Part shown: piece after piece, positions 48,836 to 59,584 of the stretch | How the letters are laid out: each line of letters opens with the position of its first letter | Numbering within the stretch: position 1 is the first letter of the stretch | NCBI GenBank assembly: GCA_017883615.1 | Contig: JADGNF010000034.1 | Coordinates: 60,893 to 124,892, forward strand | Direction: 5' to 3' | Origin: Candidatus Bathyarchaeota archaeon | Lineage (GTDB): Archaea > Thermoproteota > Bathyarchaeia > Bathyarchaeales > Bathycorpusculaceae | Length of the DNA stretch: 64,000 nt | The notes under the pieces: generated by a model | What the model was told of the DNA's origin: nothing | The model's input: only the letters and a program-made list of their open reading frames with translations | The model's database searches: none | Position numbers and translations under genes: made by a program

Positions 48836-50182
48836 GTGGTTAGACGCGTTATCGTTATTGGAGCAAACGCTGCCGGCGTCGAAGCCGCTTCCGCAGCGCG
48901 CAAAAAAGACCGAACAGCCGAAATCACACTAATTACACAAGAGAAATACGCTGGGTACTCCCGTTGCGGGTTGCCTTTCGTAATCGGCGGACAAATCCCA
49001 AAGTTTACCGACTTAATTGTCTACCCCCCAGCATACTTTCAGATGCTCAAGTTAACCCTCAAGAACGAAACCAAAGTCACTGCTATAAACACCAAAGAAA
49101 AGACCGTCACCTTCGTTACCAAGGAAGGCGTCACAGAAACCGCACCCTACGATAGCCTCGTCTTGGCTACGGGCGCGGACTCATTTATGCCTCCCATTAA
49201 AGGACGCGAAAAACAGGGCATACTGAGCCTACGGGGACTGGAAGACGGCGAAAAAATCCAAGCCGCAGTAAAAGCAGGAGCAAAATCCGCCGTTATCATG
49301 GGCGCAGGCTTAATCGGCTTAGAGGTTGGCGTCGGCTTAATGGAACAAGGCTTGAAAGTTACCATCGTGGAAATGCTGCCCCAAATTCTGCCCCAGCTGC
49401 TGGACGCGGACATGGCAAAAATGGTCCAAGAACACCTAGAAGAGAAGGGCATGCGAATCCTCACCAGCAAAGGCGTCGAAGAATTCCTAGGCGAAGACAC
49501 CGTCAAAGCAGTCATGGCCGGCGGAGAAAAAATAGAAGCCGACCTCTTCATAAGCGCATTCGGTGTACGCGCAAACACGAAACTCGCCGTTGACGCAGGC
49601 ATTCCACTTGGCGAAACCCGAGCCATAAAAACTAACCTACGCATGGAAACCGACGTGAAAGACATCTACGCTGTAGGGGACTGTGCTGAAGCCCCAAACA
49701 TAGTCACACACCGACCCATGTGCGCGCAGCTAGGAACAATCGCGGTCCGCCAAGGCAAAGTTGCAGGAACAAACGCCGGAGGCGACTACTCCCAGTTCAC
49801 AGGCATCTTAGCATCCGCCGTCACACGACTATTTGAGATTGAAGCGGGCAACACAGGCCTAACCGAAACCGCAGCCGCACGCAACCGCATCGAAGTTGTC
49901 ACCGGAGCCATAACCAGCAAAACCAAAGCAGACTACTTCCCAGGCGCCAAACCCATAAAAATCAAACTCGTCGTAGAAAAAGAAAGCCAACGCATCATCG
50001 GCGGACAAGTCATCGGCGGAGAAGAAGTCACCCAACGCATAAACTGCCTCAGCTTCGCCATCCAAAAAGGCATGACCGTACGCGAACTCGCCAAAGCAGA
50101 CACCGCATACGCGCCGCCACTGTGCGAAACCTGGGAACCAATGGTTCTCGCTGCAGAAATGGTCCTAATGAAGCTGCGGTAA
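48836..50182 (+). CDS. Pyridine-nucleotide disulfide oxidoreductase, CoA-disulfide reductase/NADH oxidase-like
   Basis: A 448-residue flavoprotein with an N-terminal FAD motif (V-I-G-A-N-A-A-G), a second NAD motif (V-I-M-G-A-G-L-I-G-L-E-V) and Y-A-V-G-D-C-A-E near residue 280. The active site is the single-cysteine Y-S-R-C-G-L-P-F (Cys about 43), as in CoA-disulfide reductase and NADH oxidase, not the C-x4-C of dihydrolipoamide dehydrogenase. The C-terminal dimer domain is complete. Start GTG. Cotranscription with gcvH suggests a lipoyl or low-molecular-thiol substrate; this is inference. Confidence 0.88.
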   Translation: MVRRVIVIGANAAGVEAASAARKKDRTAEITLITQEKYAGYSRCGLPFVIGGQIPKFTDLIVYPPAYFQMLKLTLKNETKVTAINTKEKTVTFVTKEGVTETAPYDSLVLATGADSFMPPIKGREKQGILSLRGLEDGEKIQAAVKAGAKSAVIMGAGLIGLEVGVGLMEQGLKVTIVEMLPQILPQLLDADMAKMVQEHLEEKGMRILTSKGVEEFLGEDTVKAVMAGGEKIEADLFISAFGVRANTKLAVDAGIPLGETRAIKTNLRMETDVKDIYAVGDCAEAPNIVTHRPMCAQLGTIAVRQGKVAGTNAGGDYSQFTGILASAVTRLFEIEAGNTGLTETAAARNRIEVVTGAITSKTKADYFPGAKPIKIKLVVEKESQRIIGGQVIGGEEVTQRINCLSFAIQKGMTVRELAKADTAYAPPLCETWEPMVLAAEMVLMKLR

Positions 50183-50219
50183 AGCAGTCTTTTTCTTTCC
50201 TTTCTTTGTAAAGCACTTC

Positions 50220-50678
50220 TTATTCTATTGTCGAGATGCCCGGTTGCGTGAAGGGCTCAGTCATGCCGACGAGAAGTTTGCCAAACGTGTTGATGTGGTT
50301 TTCTTCTTCAGCCAAAATCTCCTCCAGCAGCCGCCGCGTGGTGTAGTCGCCTTCTTTAGCTGCCTCCTGAATCGCCTGCTTGTAGAGAGTTATCGCTTCT
50401 TCCTCGTTTTCTTCATCCTGTTTAAGCATCTCGATGAGGCTGCCACCAACATTAATCGGATCAGCCTTAATGGTTGGAACGCCATCCAAGTAATCCAGCC
50501 GTTCAGCCAGTTTTTCAGCGTGTTTCATTTCCGCCATGGCAGTTTTCTTGAAGATATCCTTCATCTGCTCACCCTCCAATCCGGTGACTTGGATGCTTTG
50601 CCACATGTACTGGATGCTTACTTGAAGTTCGCGGGCTATACTCCTGTTCAAAAAGTCTAATAGGTTCTGAGAAACCAT
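50220..50678 (-). CDS. Ferritin-like (bacterioferritin-type) protein
   Basis: A 152-residue four-helix bundle. The di-iron pattern is visible: E-L-Q-V-S-I-Q-Y in helix 1, A-M-A-E-M-K-H-A-E-K-L in helix 2, then E-E-E-A-I-T-L-Y and I-L-A-E-E-E-N-H-I in helices 3 and 4. It probably stores or oxidises iron. ATG 50678. A promoter-like G-T-A-T-A-C-G-T-T-T-T lies just upstream. Confidence 0.85.
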   Translation of the reverse strand: MVSQNLLDFLNRSIARELQVSIQYMWQSIQVTGLEGEQMKDIFKKTAMAEMKHAEKLAERLDYLDGVPTIKADPINVGGSLIEMLKQDEENEEEAITLYKQAIQEAAKEGDYTTRRLLEEILAEEENHINTFGKLLVGMTEPFTQPGISTIE

Positions 50679-50794
50679 GTCAATCACCTAAAACGTATAC
50701 AAAAACATAAGCGAGAACCATATTTAAACCGTTTTGGGTTACTTGGCGCCGAGTTATAACTATTGGGCTCTAAAATGAGCTTGAGGATTCATAG

Positions 50795-51356
50795 ATGAAG
50801 GCGCTAATTGTTTTTGGCACCCGCTACGGAGCAACAGCGGGCACCTCAGAGGAAATCGGGAAAGTTCTGCGTGAAGAAGGCTACGACATCAAAGTCGCAA
50901 ACGCGAAACAAGAAAAAATCAAAGACATCTCCGATTTTGACCTTATCGTCGTGGGCACTGGTATGCAGATGTTTCGGTGGACAAGTGAGGCGGAAGGCTT
51001 CCTGAGGAAATTCCAAAACGAATTGCCTAAAAAGAAACTTGCCATATTCGTTTCTTCCGTTGTCAAGTCAACTTATGTGCGGGAAGGTAAGAAAGACGAG
51101 TTGGCAAAGATTTGGAAAACATATTTGGAAGATAAAAGCCACAAAGTACGCGTTACATCCGATTTCCATGGCGATATTTGGCGGCATCATAGACTACAAT
51201 CAGATGAACTTCATCACTCGTAGAGCATTTAACAACCAAAGAAAGGTGTACGATGCAGACGGCTTCAAAGAAAACCCGCCAGGCGTTTATGACATGCGGG
51301 ATTGGGAAGAAATCCGTAAATGGGCAAAGGAGATAGCTGAGAAAGCTCGCCAGTAA
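50795..51356 (+). pseudogene. Flavodoxin-domain protein, frameshifted
   Basis: The first frame begins M-K-A-L-I-V-F-G-T-R-Y-G-A-T-A-G-T-S, a flavodoxin phosphate loop, and continues to about 51160. It then runs into V-T-S-D-F-H-G-D and stops at 51223. The +1 frame carries M-A-I-F-G-G-I-I-D-Y-N-Q-M-N-F and D-W-E-E-I-R-K-W-A to 51356, the expected C-terminus of the flavodoxin_5/HemG-like family. One surplus base near 51155-51162 explains it. It may be a real decay or a read error. FMN electron-transfer protein if intact. Confidence 0.75.
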
Positions 51357-52792
<1,436 letters not shown>

Positions 52793-52864
52793 AGCAGCAA
52801 ACAAAAACCTAAAGAATCCAATCTCTTTTCTTTTTTCAAATTTGCAAACAGAAGCGTGAGAGTT

Positions 52865-54097
52865 ATGGCAAAATACAAGACACTTGACGATTTCAACGTG
52901 AAAGACAAAGTCGTTCTAGTCAGAGTTGACTTCAACAGCGAAATCGACCCCGCAACCAAAAAAGTCTCAAGCGACGTGCGCATAAAAGCACACGCACAAA
53001 CCACAATTAAAGAACTCGCCGAAAAAGGCGCAAAAACCGTCATCCTAGCCCATCAAGGCAGAAAAGGCGACCCCGACTACACCACGCTTAAACAGCACTC
53101 GGAGATTTTAGGAAAACTCCTCAAATGCCCAGTCAAATACGTGGACGACGTTTTCGGCGAAAAAGCCAAAGCAGCAATTAAAGCTCTTCAAGGAGGCGAA
53201 ATCCTCGTCTTGGAGAACGTGCGCAGTTGGGACGGAGAAACCAAAACCAAGACAGTTGATGAAGCAGCCAAATCTGAACTTGTAAAAAACCTCGCGCCTC
53301 TTGCTGACTTGTTCGTGAACGATGCGTTTGCTGCAGCTCACCGCGGACACGCCTCGATGGTAGGCTTTACAGCTGTGCTTCCTTCCGCCGCTGGCAGAAT
53401 CATGGAGCGCGAACTAAAATCGCTTGCCAAAGCCTTAGAGAAGCCTGAACACCCATGCGTGTACGTTATGGGCGGCGCCAAAGCAGACGACAGCCTCGAA
53501 ATAAGCAAATACGTTCTAATCAACGGCATTGCAGACTACGTGCTTACTGGCGGCGTTACAGGCCAATTGTTCCTCGCATCCAAGGGCGTTGATTTGGGCA
53601 AGGGAAACTTGGGTTACCTCGCCAAAAAAGAACTAACCGGCTTGATTCCGGGCATAAAAGCGTTAGAGGATCAATTTGGCGATAAGGTTGACGTTCCACT
53701 TGATTTTGCCCTCGACGTTAAAGGCGAACGCAAAGAAATCCCCGTCAACAAACTACCGACTGAATACTCAATAATGGACATAGGAGCCAAAACGGTCGAA
53801 AAATACGCCAATATCATCGCAAAAGCCAAATCCATAGTTGTCAGCGGACCGATGGGCGTTTACGAGAATAAGGAATTCAATTATGGCACCAAAGCGATCC
53901 TTGAAGCCATCGCAAACAGCAAAGCGTTCAGTTTGGCAGGCGGCGGAAACACCATCTCAGCTATCGAGGAATACGGGTTGCAAAAGAAGATGGGCTACAT
54001 AAGCACTGCAGGCGGAGCTTTAATCGAGTTTTTGATGGGCAAAAAGCTTCCAGGCGTTGTTGCTCTCGAAAACGCTGTCACAAAAAGGAAAATCTAA
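52865..54097 (+). CDS. pgk: Phosphoglycerate kinase
   Basis: A 410-residue two-domain kinase. The N-domain starts V-V-L-V-R-V-D-F-N-S-E, continues with A-H-Q-G-R-K-G-D-P and E-N-V-R; later parts are M-G-G-A-K-A-D-D-S, S-G-P-M-G-V-Y-E and the nucleotide loop A-G-G-G-N-T-I-S-A-I. D-F-N-S rather than the usual D-F-N-V/L-P is a mild oddity. It follows gap by 72 bases on the same strand, so the pair forms a glycolysis unit. ATG 52865. Confidence 0.95.
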   Translation: MAKYKTLDDFNVKDKVVLVRVDFNSEIDPATKKVSSDVRIKAHAQTTIKELAEKGAKTVILAHQGRKGDPDYTTLKQHSEILGKLLKCPVKYVDDVFGEKAKAAIKALQGGEILVLENVRSWDGETKTKTVDEAAKSELVKNLAPLADLFVNDAFAAAHRGHASMVGFTAVLPSAAGRIMERELKSLAKALEKPEHPCVYVMGGAKADDSLEISKYVLINGIADYVLTGGVTGQLFLASKGVDLGKGNLGYLAKKELTGLIPGIKALEDQFGDKVDVPLDFALDVKGERKEIPVNKLPTEYSIMDIGAKTVEKYANIIAKAKSIVVSGPMGVYENKEFNYGTKAILEAIANSKAFSLAGGGNTISAIEEYGLQKKMGYISTAGGALIEFLMGKKLPGVVALENAVTKRKI

Positions 54098-54458
54098 AGC
54101 AATTCTTATTCTCTTTTATTTTTTGTATGTTTTGGTTGATGCCTTCGTATACGCAAAACCAAGTTAGTGGCTTTCGTTCTGGTTGACTAATTTCACGGTG
54201 TTAAGTTAAGGAGTTTCTAAGGCGATTCTTATTTCACTTAGGCTGGGCAGTTAGCAGGTCTATTTTTTCTATATGGGCTCAATTCATCCTTAATTACCCC
54301 TACAAAACTCTGAGAAAGACGTATTTAGGTTTGTTATGCCCGAATCTAGCTGAAACCGACGAAGAAGTATGGCGTATCTTTCGGAAACATCTAATCCTTT
54401 TGCTTGCTGCTATTTTCCCGACGGCAAATTAGAAATAATCCCTTCTCTAACATACAGT

Positions 54459-56024
54459 ATGTTGAGGCTAACTGCCGTGACCGACATCGTGTTTGTGTTC
54501 GAGGTTCATCAGCCACATAGACTCAGGCGGAATCTGCACTGGGAAAACAAACTGTTCAAACGCACAAAAAAAGAAGATCTGTTCGACTACTACTTCGACA
54601 ACGAAGTAGACAAAGAAATCTTTTTGCGTGTCGCGAAGAAATGCTATTTTCCATCCAACCAGATCATACTCGACCAAATTGATGCACACCGCAAAGAAAA
54701 ACGCCCCGCAAAGTTTTCCTTCAGTGTTTCAGGAGTTTTTCTGGAGCAGTGCGAGATGTTTAGTCCTGATTTGCTGGAGAGTTTTAAGCAGTTGGCAGCA
54801 ACGGGACGCGTGGAGTTCCTTAACCAAACGTACTATCATTCTATTTCGGGTTTGTATCCTGAAAAAGACGAGTTCATTAAACAAGTCAAGATGCATCACG
54901 AAATCGTGAAGAGTTTGCTGGGCTACGATGCCAAAGTGTTCGAAAACACGGAACTTCTCTATAATAATGCAATAGCAAAAACAATAGACGACTTAGGGTA
55001 CAAAGGCATCTACACGGAAGGCGTCGAAAAGATCCTGGGCGACAAATCTCCTAATTATCTTTACACGCCTAAAGACAGCAAGAACATCCGCGTTCTTCTT
55101 CGTAACTACAAACTCACTGACGATGTAGGTTTCCGCTTCAGTGCGCGTTGGTGGACTGAATGGCCCTTAACAGCGGACAAATATGCTAAGTGGCTTGCTC
55201 AAACGACGGGTCAATGCGTTAACATATTCCCAGACTACGAAACATTTGGCGAACACCAATGGCCCGAAACCGGTATCCACGACTTCCTGCGGCATCTACC
55301 CGAAGAAATCTTGAAATGGGGCAACCTAAAAATGTCCACGCCAACCGAGGTGATAAGCAATCACCAGCCACAAGGTGAGGTAGATGTTCCCGAGTCACAC
55401 GGCACAGTTTCTTGGGCAGATATAGAGCGGGACAGCAGCGGTTGGTTAGGTAACACTATGCAGTGGGCGTACTACACAAGCCTACAGCGACTGGAACCAC
55501 TCGTTCACGAAGCTGATGATGCGGAGTGGCTTAGGCTGTGGCGTAATTTCCAGACCAGCGACCACCTCTACTACATGTTCACCAAAGGAGGCGGACCCGG
55601 CGAAGTCCACAGTTACTTCAGCCCCTTCGAATCCCCGCTTAACGCATACGTCGCCGCGCAGACCAGCATCATAGATTTTGAGGCACGACTCCGGATGGCA
55701 ACTTTAACTGCGAACGAGCCGTTCCTGTTCTGCACAGGCGCCGGAGACGAAAACTTCACAGGCACCATGACCTGGAGCCTCAAAGGCTTCTTGCAAGGGC
55801 TCAAAACCGTGAATGTTGACGTGCTTGAGTTTCATAATCGGCGAGGGGATTTTGCAAGCTGGGCAGAACATTCGCTTCAAGATGCAGACCTGCAAAATCA
55901 GCTTGAAGAAATCTCAAAATTAAAGGCGAAGGGTGACGTGCTCCGAAAAAGACTAGTTGCATCGGTGGAGAAACGGTTCGCCGAAGCCCACGCACAAATC
56001 CAAGATGACACCAAATTGTTCTAG
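54459..56024 (+). CDS. Glycoside hydrolase family 57 (alpha-amylase-like)
   Basis: About 521 residues of a GH57 enzyme. The N-terminal barrel begins F-V-F-E-V-H-Q-P-H-R-L-R-R; the nucleophile is the Glu in V-F-E-N-T-E-L-L-Y-N-N and the acid/base Asp lies in F-P-D-Y-E-T-F-G-E-H-Q-W. GH57 enzymes act on alpha-1,4-glucans in the cytoplasm. An upstream in-frame ATG at 54369 would add 30 residues without family resemblance. It opens an operon with a winged-helix protein and two GT-B genes, so glycogen-like polymer turnover is the likely job. Confidence 0.88.
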   Translation: MLRLTAVTDIVFVFEVHQPHRLRRNLHWENKLFKRTKKEDLFDYYFDNEVDKEIFLRVAKKCYFPSNQIILDQIDAHRKEKRPAKFSFSVSGVFLEQCEMFSPDLLESFKQLAATGRVEFLNQTYYHSISGLYPEKDEFIKQVKMHHEIVKSLLGYDAKVFENTELLYNNAIAKTIDDLGYKGIYTEGVEKILGDKSPNYLYTPKDSKNIRVLLRNYKLTDDVGFRFSARWWTEWPLTADKYAKWLAQTTGQCVNIFPDYETFGEHQWPETGIHDFLRHLPEEILKWGNLKMSTPTEVISNHQPQGEVDVPESHGTVSWADIERDSSGWLGNTMQWAYYTSLQRLEPLVHEADDAEWLRLWRNFQTSDHLYYMFTKGGGPGEVHSYFSPFESPLNAYVAAQTSIIDFEARLRMATLTANEPFLFCTGAGDENFTGTMTWSLKGFLQGLKTVNVDVLEFHNRRGDFASWAEHSLQDADLQNQLEEISKLKAKGDVLRKRLVASVEKRFAEAHAQIQDDTKLF

Positions 56025-56083
56025 CACACGTTTTGTGCATGCGTTTATTAGGAAAACAAACGGAGTATTGGTAGGCGAAAAAC

Positions 56084-56335
56084 ATGAGAGACGAACTTCC
56101 GTTCCCCGACAAAGTCCTGCAAACACTTCACAACCTCTGCGCAACCGCCGCGGATCTGGCAAAAAGAGGCGACGAAGTAGCGCGGATTCTGCAACATGAC
56201 CCCGCCGAGATCGAACGCATATTGGATGACTACAAGAACCGCGGGTTCGCGGAGAGTTTCTACGATAACGAAGGAAAAAAACGCTACTACCTCACCGGGA
56301 AAGGTATAATCAAGGTTTGTTCACTTTTCACTTAA
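56084..56335 (+). CDS. Small winged-helix protein in the polysaccharide operon
   Basis: 83 residues with a helix-turn-helix core: D-K-V-L-Q-T-L-H-N-L-C-A-T-A, then A-E-I-E-R-I-L-D-D-Y-K-N-R-G-F-A-E-S-F and a beta wing (G-K-K-R-Y-Y-L-T-G-K-G). Probably a DNA-binding or protein-binding winged helix, possibly a local regulator. The A-A-G-G-A-G-G site of the next gene overlaps its stop. Confidence 0.65.
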   Translation: MRDELPFPDKVLQTLHNLCATAADLAKRGDEVARILQHDPAEIERILDDYKNRGFAESFYDNEGKKRYYLTGKGIIKVCSLFT

Positions 56336-56350
56336 GGAGGTTGCCCCTTA

Positions 56351-56977
56351 ATGCGCGCCGTGATTTTCTCTTGGGAGTACCCGCCCAGAATAGTGGGGAA
56401 ACTCGCCGAGTACGTTAGCACTCTTGCAACTGATTTAGTCAAGAACAAAGTGGAAACCTATGTTGTCACCTACCACGATTCTATTACAGGCGCTGTCGAG
56501 GAGCCTAACGGTGCAAAAGTCATACGCGTAACTAACCCCGTTCATTCGCATGTTAGCCTCTTAACTTGGGATTTGACGCTTAATCAGGAAGTGGAGCGGG
56601 CAGCCGCAAACATCTACTACAAAGCCCAACGGCAAATCGACGTCATTGATGTTTACGACTGGCACTTCATCCCCGCCGCCGTCACCATCAAAAACGCTTT
56701 GGGCATACCGTTTGTTTACTCTGTCGACAGCTTAGAAGATCACCGTTCGCCAGCAGCCAACGCGCCATTCAACATGGCTATCCGCGGAATAGAATGGCTT
56801 GGACTCTTCGAGGCTGCAGCCGTGACCGCAAAGACCGACTGGATGAAAAACGAAATCATCAGAATCTACAAGGTTCCCAAAGAGAAAATCACCGTGATCC
56901 CGCCAAGCGCGGATTCCTGGGTAAAAGACATAATCAGCGTGTACTCTTCAGTTAAAGGAGGCTCTGATAAGCCATGA
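56351..56977 (+). CDS. Stand-alone GT-B N-terminal (acceptor) domain
   Basis: 208 residues homologous to the first half of the next gene: F-S-W-E-Y-P-P-R-I-V-G-K-L-A-E-Y-V compared with F-S-W-E-F-P-P-R-V-I-G-G-I-S-P-H-V. It ends right after V-I-P-P-S-A-D-S-W, where the full protein has M-V-P-N-G-V-N-P and enters the donor domain. It lacks any nucleotide-sugar site. A strong A-A-G-G-A-G-G precedes it, and its stop overlaps the next start (ATGA), so it appears to be expressed. It may be a partner or regulatory subunit of the downstream enzyme. Confidence 0.75.
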   Translation: MRAVIFSWEYPPRIVGKLAEYVSTLATDLVKNKVETYVVTYHDSITGAVEEPNGAKVIRVTNPVHSHVSLLTWDLTLNQEVERAAANIYYKAQRQIDVIDVYDWHFIPAAVTIKNALGIPFVYSVDSLEDHRSPAANAPFNMAIRGIEWLGLFEAAAVTAKTDWMKNEIIRIYKVPKEKITVIPPSADSWVKDIISVYSSVKGGSDKP

Positions 56978-58182
56978 ATCGACCTCTTAACGTGATGATG
57001 TTCAGCTGGGAGTTCCCCCCAAGAGTCATAGGTGGCATCAGCCCACACGTTTACTTCCTATCAAAAAGTCTCGCTAAAAACAACGTAAAAGTTCACGTTG
57101 TAACCTGTGACTTCCCAGGGGCACCAGAACACGAAACCATTGAGGGCGTTGAAGTTTACCGCATCGATAGCTACAAGAACCCATCGCCCGACTTCGCCAC
57201 GTGGGTTTACCTCATGAACTTAAACATGCAAAAAGAAGCCGCTGCAATCGCGGCGAAGTTGCCTGAACCAATCGACGTGTTCCACGCACACGACTGGCTA
57301 GTAGCTACCACCGGCATTGGGCTAAAACACGTTTTCCGCACGCCCCTCTTGGTTACTATGCACAGTACAGAGATTGGACGGCGTGATGGATTACATACAA
57401 TGACGGAGCGTATGATTCATGAAACCGAAGCGTGGCTAACTTACGAGGCTTGGCGGGTTGTCTGCTGCAGCGACTATATGGTTCAGCATGTCAAGTGGGC
57501 GTTTGGTTTGCCCGCGGACAAGCTCAGTATGGTCCCAAACGGCGTTAACCCCCACGATTACGAGGGCTTGGAAAAACATGATTTGCGCAGTTTCCGACTC
57601 AAATACGCTTTGCCGCACGAGAAAATCGTGCTCTACGTTGGACGCTTGGTCTACGAGAAAGGTATCCACATACTCATTAACGCCATCCCCAAAGTGCTGT
57701 CGAAGACCGACGCAAAATTTGTCATAGTCGGCAGCGGCTACATGCAGGAACAACTCAGCAACATAGTCAAGAGCATGGGGCTCGAACACAAGGTTCTATT
57801 CACAGGTTTCGTGGATGAGGCGAGCTTGCTGAAGTTGCAGAAAGTTGCTGACGTTTCTGTGGTTCCGTCGTTGTTTGAGCCTTTTGGCATCGTTGCTTTG
57901 GAAGCTATGGCGGCGAAAAGTCCCGTGGTCGTGTCAGATACTGGCGGCTTGGGAGAAATAGTTCAGCACGAAGTGACTGGTGTGAAGGTTTACCCTAACA
58001 ACACGGATTCGCTGGCTTGGGGCATCACCAAAATCCTCACCGATGACGGCTTCGCCAGCCACATTAGGGAAAACGCGTACAAAGTCATCTTGGAAAAGTA
58101 CGATTGGGACAATATCGCTCAGCAAACGCGTGGCATGTATGAGGCGGTTTTGGGCGAGTACAGCAAAAGCTTTTGGGCATAA
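56974..58182 (+). CDS. GT4-family glycosyltransferase, glycogen-synthase-like
   Basis: A 402-residue GT-B enzyme. The N-domain has F-S-W-E-F-P-P-R-V-I-G-G and D-V-F-H-A-H-D-W-L; the linker P-N-G-V-N leads to the donor domain with L-Y-V-G-R-L-V-Y-E-K-G and the E-x7-E motif in S-L-F-E-P-F-G-I-V-A-L-E-A. It probably elongates an alpha-glucan or makes a surface saccharide. Its start is preceded by G-G-A-G-G and overlaps the preceding gene by four bases. It is the last gene of the GH57 operon. Confidence 0.88.
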   Translation: MNRPLNVMMFSWEFPPRVIGGISPHVYFLSKSLAKNNVKVHVVTCDFPGAPEHETIEGVEVYRIDSYKNPSPDFATWVYLMNLNMQKEAAAIAAKLPEPIDVFHAHDWLVATTGIGLKHVFRTPLLVTMHSTEIGRRDGLHTMTERMIHETEAWLTYEAWRVVCCSDYMVQHVKWAFGLPADKLSMVPNGVNPHDYEGLEKHDLRSFRLKYALPHEKIVLYVGRLVYEKGIHILINAIPKVLSKTDAKFVIVGSGYMQEQLSNIVKSMGLEHKVLFTGFVDEASLLKLQKVADVSVVPSLFEPFGIVALEAMAAKSPVVVSDTGGLGEIVQHEVTGVKVYPNNTDSLAWGITKILTDDGFASHIRENAYKVILEKYDWDNIAQQTRGMYEAVLGEYSKSFWA

Positions 58183-58216
58183 AAAATTGGAAAGGAACGG
58201 TTTTCGTACAGCGTAG

Positions 58217-59584
58217 TTATTTTCCGATGACCCTCACGTTCTCAACTAGCAGCCAAGGCGCAACCAGTTGCCCCATTTTCCGTTCGTTGCCACCAACCAC
58301 GCTGACATTTTTGAGCAGTTCGAAGATGTTGCCTGCGAGCATGACCCCTCGTGTGGCGTTTTCTATTTTGCCTTTGCTGATTCTCCATGCAGGTGTGGCG
58401 ACAACGCTGAATTCTCCGCTGACGGGGTTGCTGCTGTGTGCGCCCTGCAAGTAAGATACCATTAATCCGTCGTCTACTTCGCTTAGCAGTTGCTCGGCTG
58501 ATTTCGTTCCTGGAAGGACATGGAAGTTTGTGGCTTCGATGCTCGGCGTGGACAGGTATCCCGCGCGGGACGCGTTGCCGGTGCTTTCCTTGCCCTGCTT
58601 CTGGGCGGTGTAGTTGTCATAGAGGAAATTCTTGAGGATGCCCTTTTCGATGACCGGCGTTTTTTTGTGTGGTGCTCCTTCTCCGTCGAATATCCCTGTT
58701 CGCAGTCCGCCGGGGAGCAAGCCATCGTCGATTATGGTGATTGTTTCTGAGCCCACTTTTGTTTCCAGCTTGTCTTTGAAGGGCGACTGGTTCCGTTCTA
58801 CACTGTCGGCTTTCACAGCGTTGATGAGCGTATAATAAAACAGTTCTTGCAATGCGAATTGGGTGAATAAGAGTTTGTAGTTTTTTGTTTCCACGGGCTT
58901 AGTCTTTAGCGATGAAAGCGCGAGGCGGGTGGCTTCTTTCCCTACCCACTCGGGATCAACGTTGAGAGTTCTTTCTGCGGCGAACTCAAAGCACACTGGC
59001 GTCACCGTGTTTCCCTCTCTAGCCAACGCAGCCAAACTGCACTCCACCATCGTGCCAACGTCAAAGGCGGAAACGCCGTTCGAGTTAGCTATCGCGTTGG
59101 AGCCGTATCCTGCTCCTGCGCCGCCTTCAATTGGGAAAACCCGTTTGTCCGATTCTGATGCGGCGTCAAGCATCCTTGTGGAAAGGTTAACTAGGTCTTC
59201 GGCATGGAGCTCCAAAATCTTGCTATCAAACGTATTCTCGGGTGAGGGTGCATAAGGTTTCTTTTCTGGCAGGGTTTTCCAGTCTTTGTCAGGTTTGCTC
59301 GCATGAGCCGCTGCCAACGCTTTCACAATTGCGCCTTCAACCGTAGCGGGGTTGTCTATGATGTTTGTGTAGGCGAACCCTATGGCTTTGTTAATTTGAA
59401 CGCGAATACCCAGCCCGCGGTCTATAATTAAGGCGGTTTTCATGATTTGCCCCCGCTCAATGCCTACGTTTGTGGCTTTTCCATCGTAGGCATAAGCTTC
59501 CACTTCCGCAGCCCCTTTCTGCAAGGCTACTTTTACTGCGTTCTCCGCCAAGCTAAGGATAGTTTCTTTGTTAAGAGCTGCCAC
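58217..59584 (-). CDS. pmbA: PmbA/TldE-family protein of the TldD/TldE pair
   Basis: A 455-residue member of the TldD/PmbA superfamily without the HExxxH motif, so it is the non-catalytic TldE-type subunit. Features: R-G-L-G-I-R-V-Q near residue 55, the late G-V-M-L-A-G-N-I-F and P-W-L-L-V-E-N-V. Together the pair degrades unfolded peptides or matures peptide products. The GTG start at 59584 has G-A-G-G-T-G-A upstream. It overlaps the end of tldD by 14 bases. Confidence 0.9.
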   Translation of the reverse strand: MAALNKETILSLAENAVKVALQKGAAEVEAYAYDGKATNVGIERGQIMKTALIIDRGLGIRVQINKAIGFAYTNIIDNPATVEGAIVKALAAAHASKPDKDWKTLPEKKPYAPSPENTFDSKILELHAEDLVNLSTRMLDAASESDKRVFPIEGGAGAGYGSNAIANSNGVSAFDVGTMVECSLAALAREGNTVTPVCFEFAAERTLNVDPEWVGKEATRLALSSLKTKPVETKNYKLLFTQFALQELFYYTLINAVKADSVERNQSPFKDKLETKVGSETITIIDDGLLPGGLRTGIFDGEGAPHKKTPVIEKGILKNFLYDNYTAQKQGKESTGNASRAGYLSTPSIEATNFHVLPGTKSAEQLLSEVDDGLMVSYLQGAHSSNPVSGEFSVVATPAWRISKGKIENATRGVMLAGNIFELLKNVSVVGGNERKMGQLVAPWLLVENVRVIGK

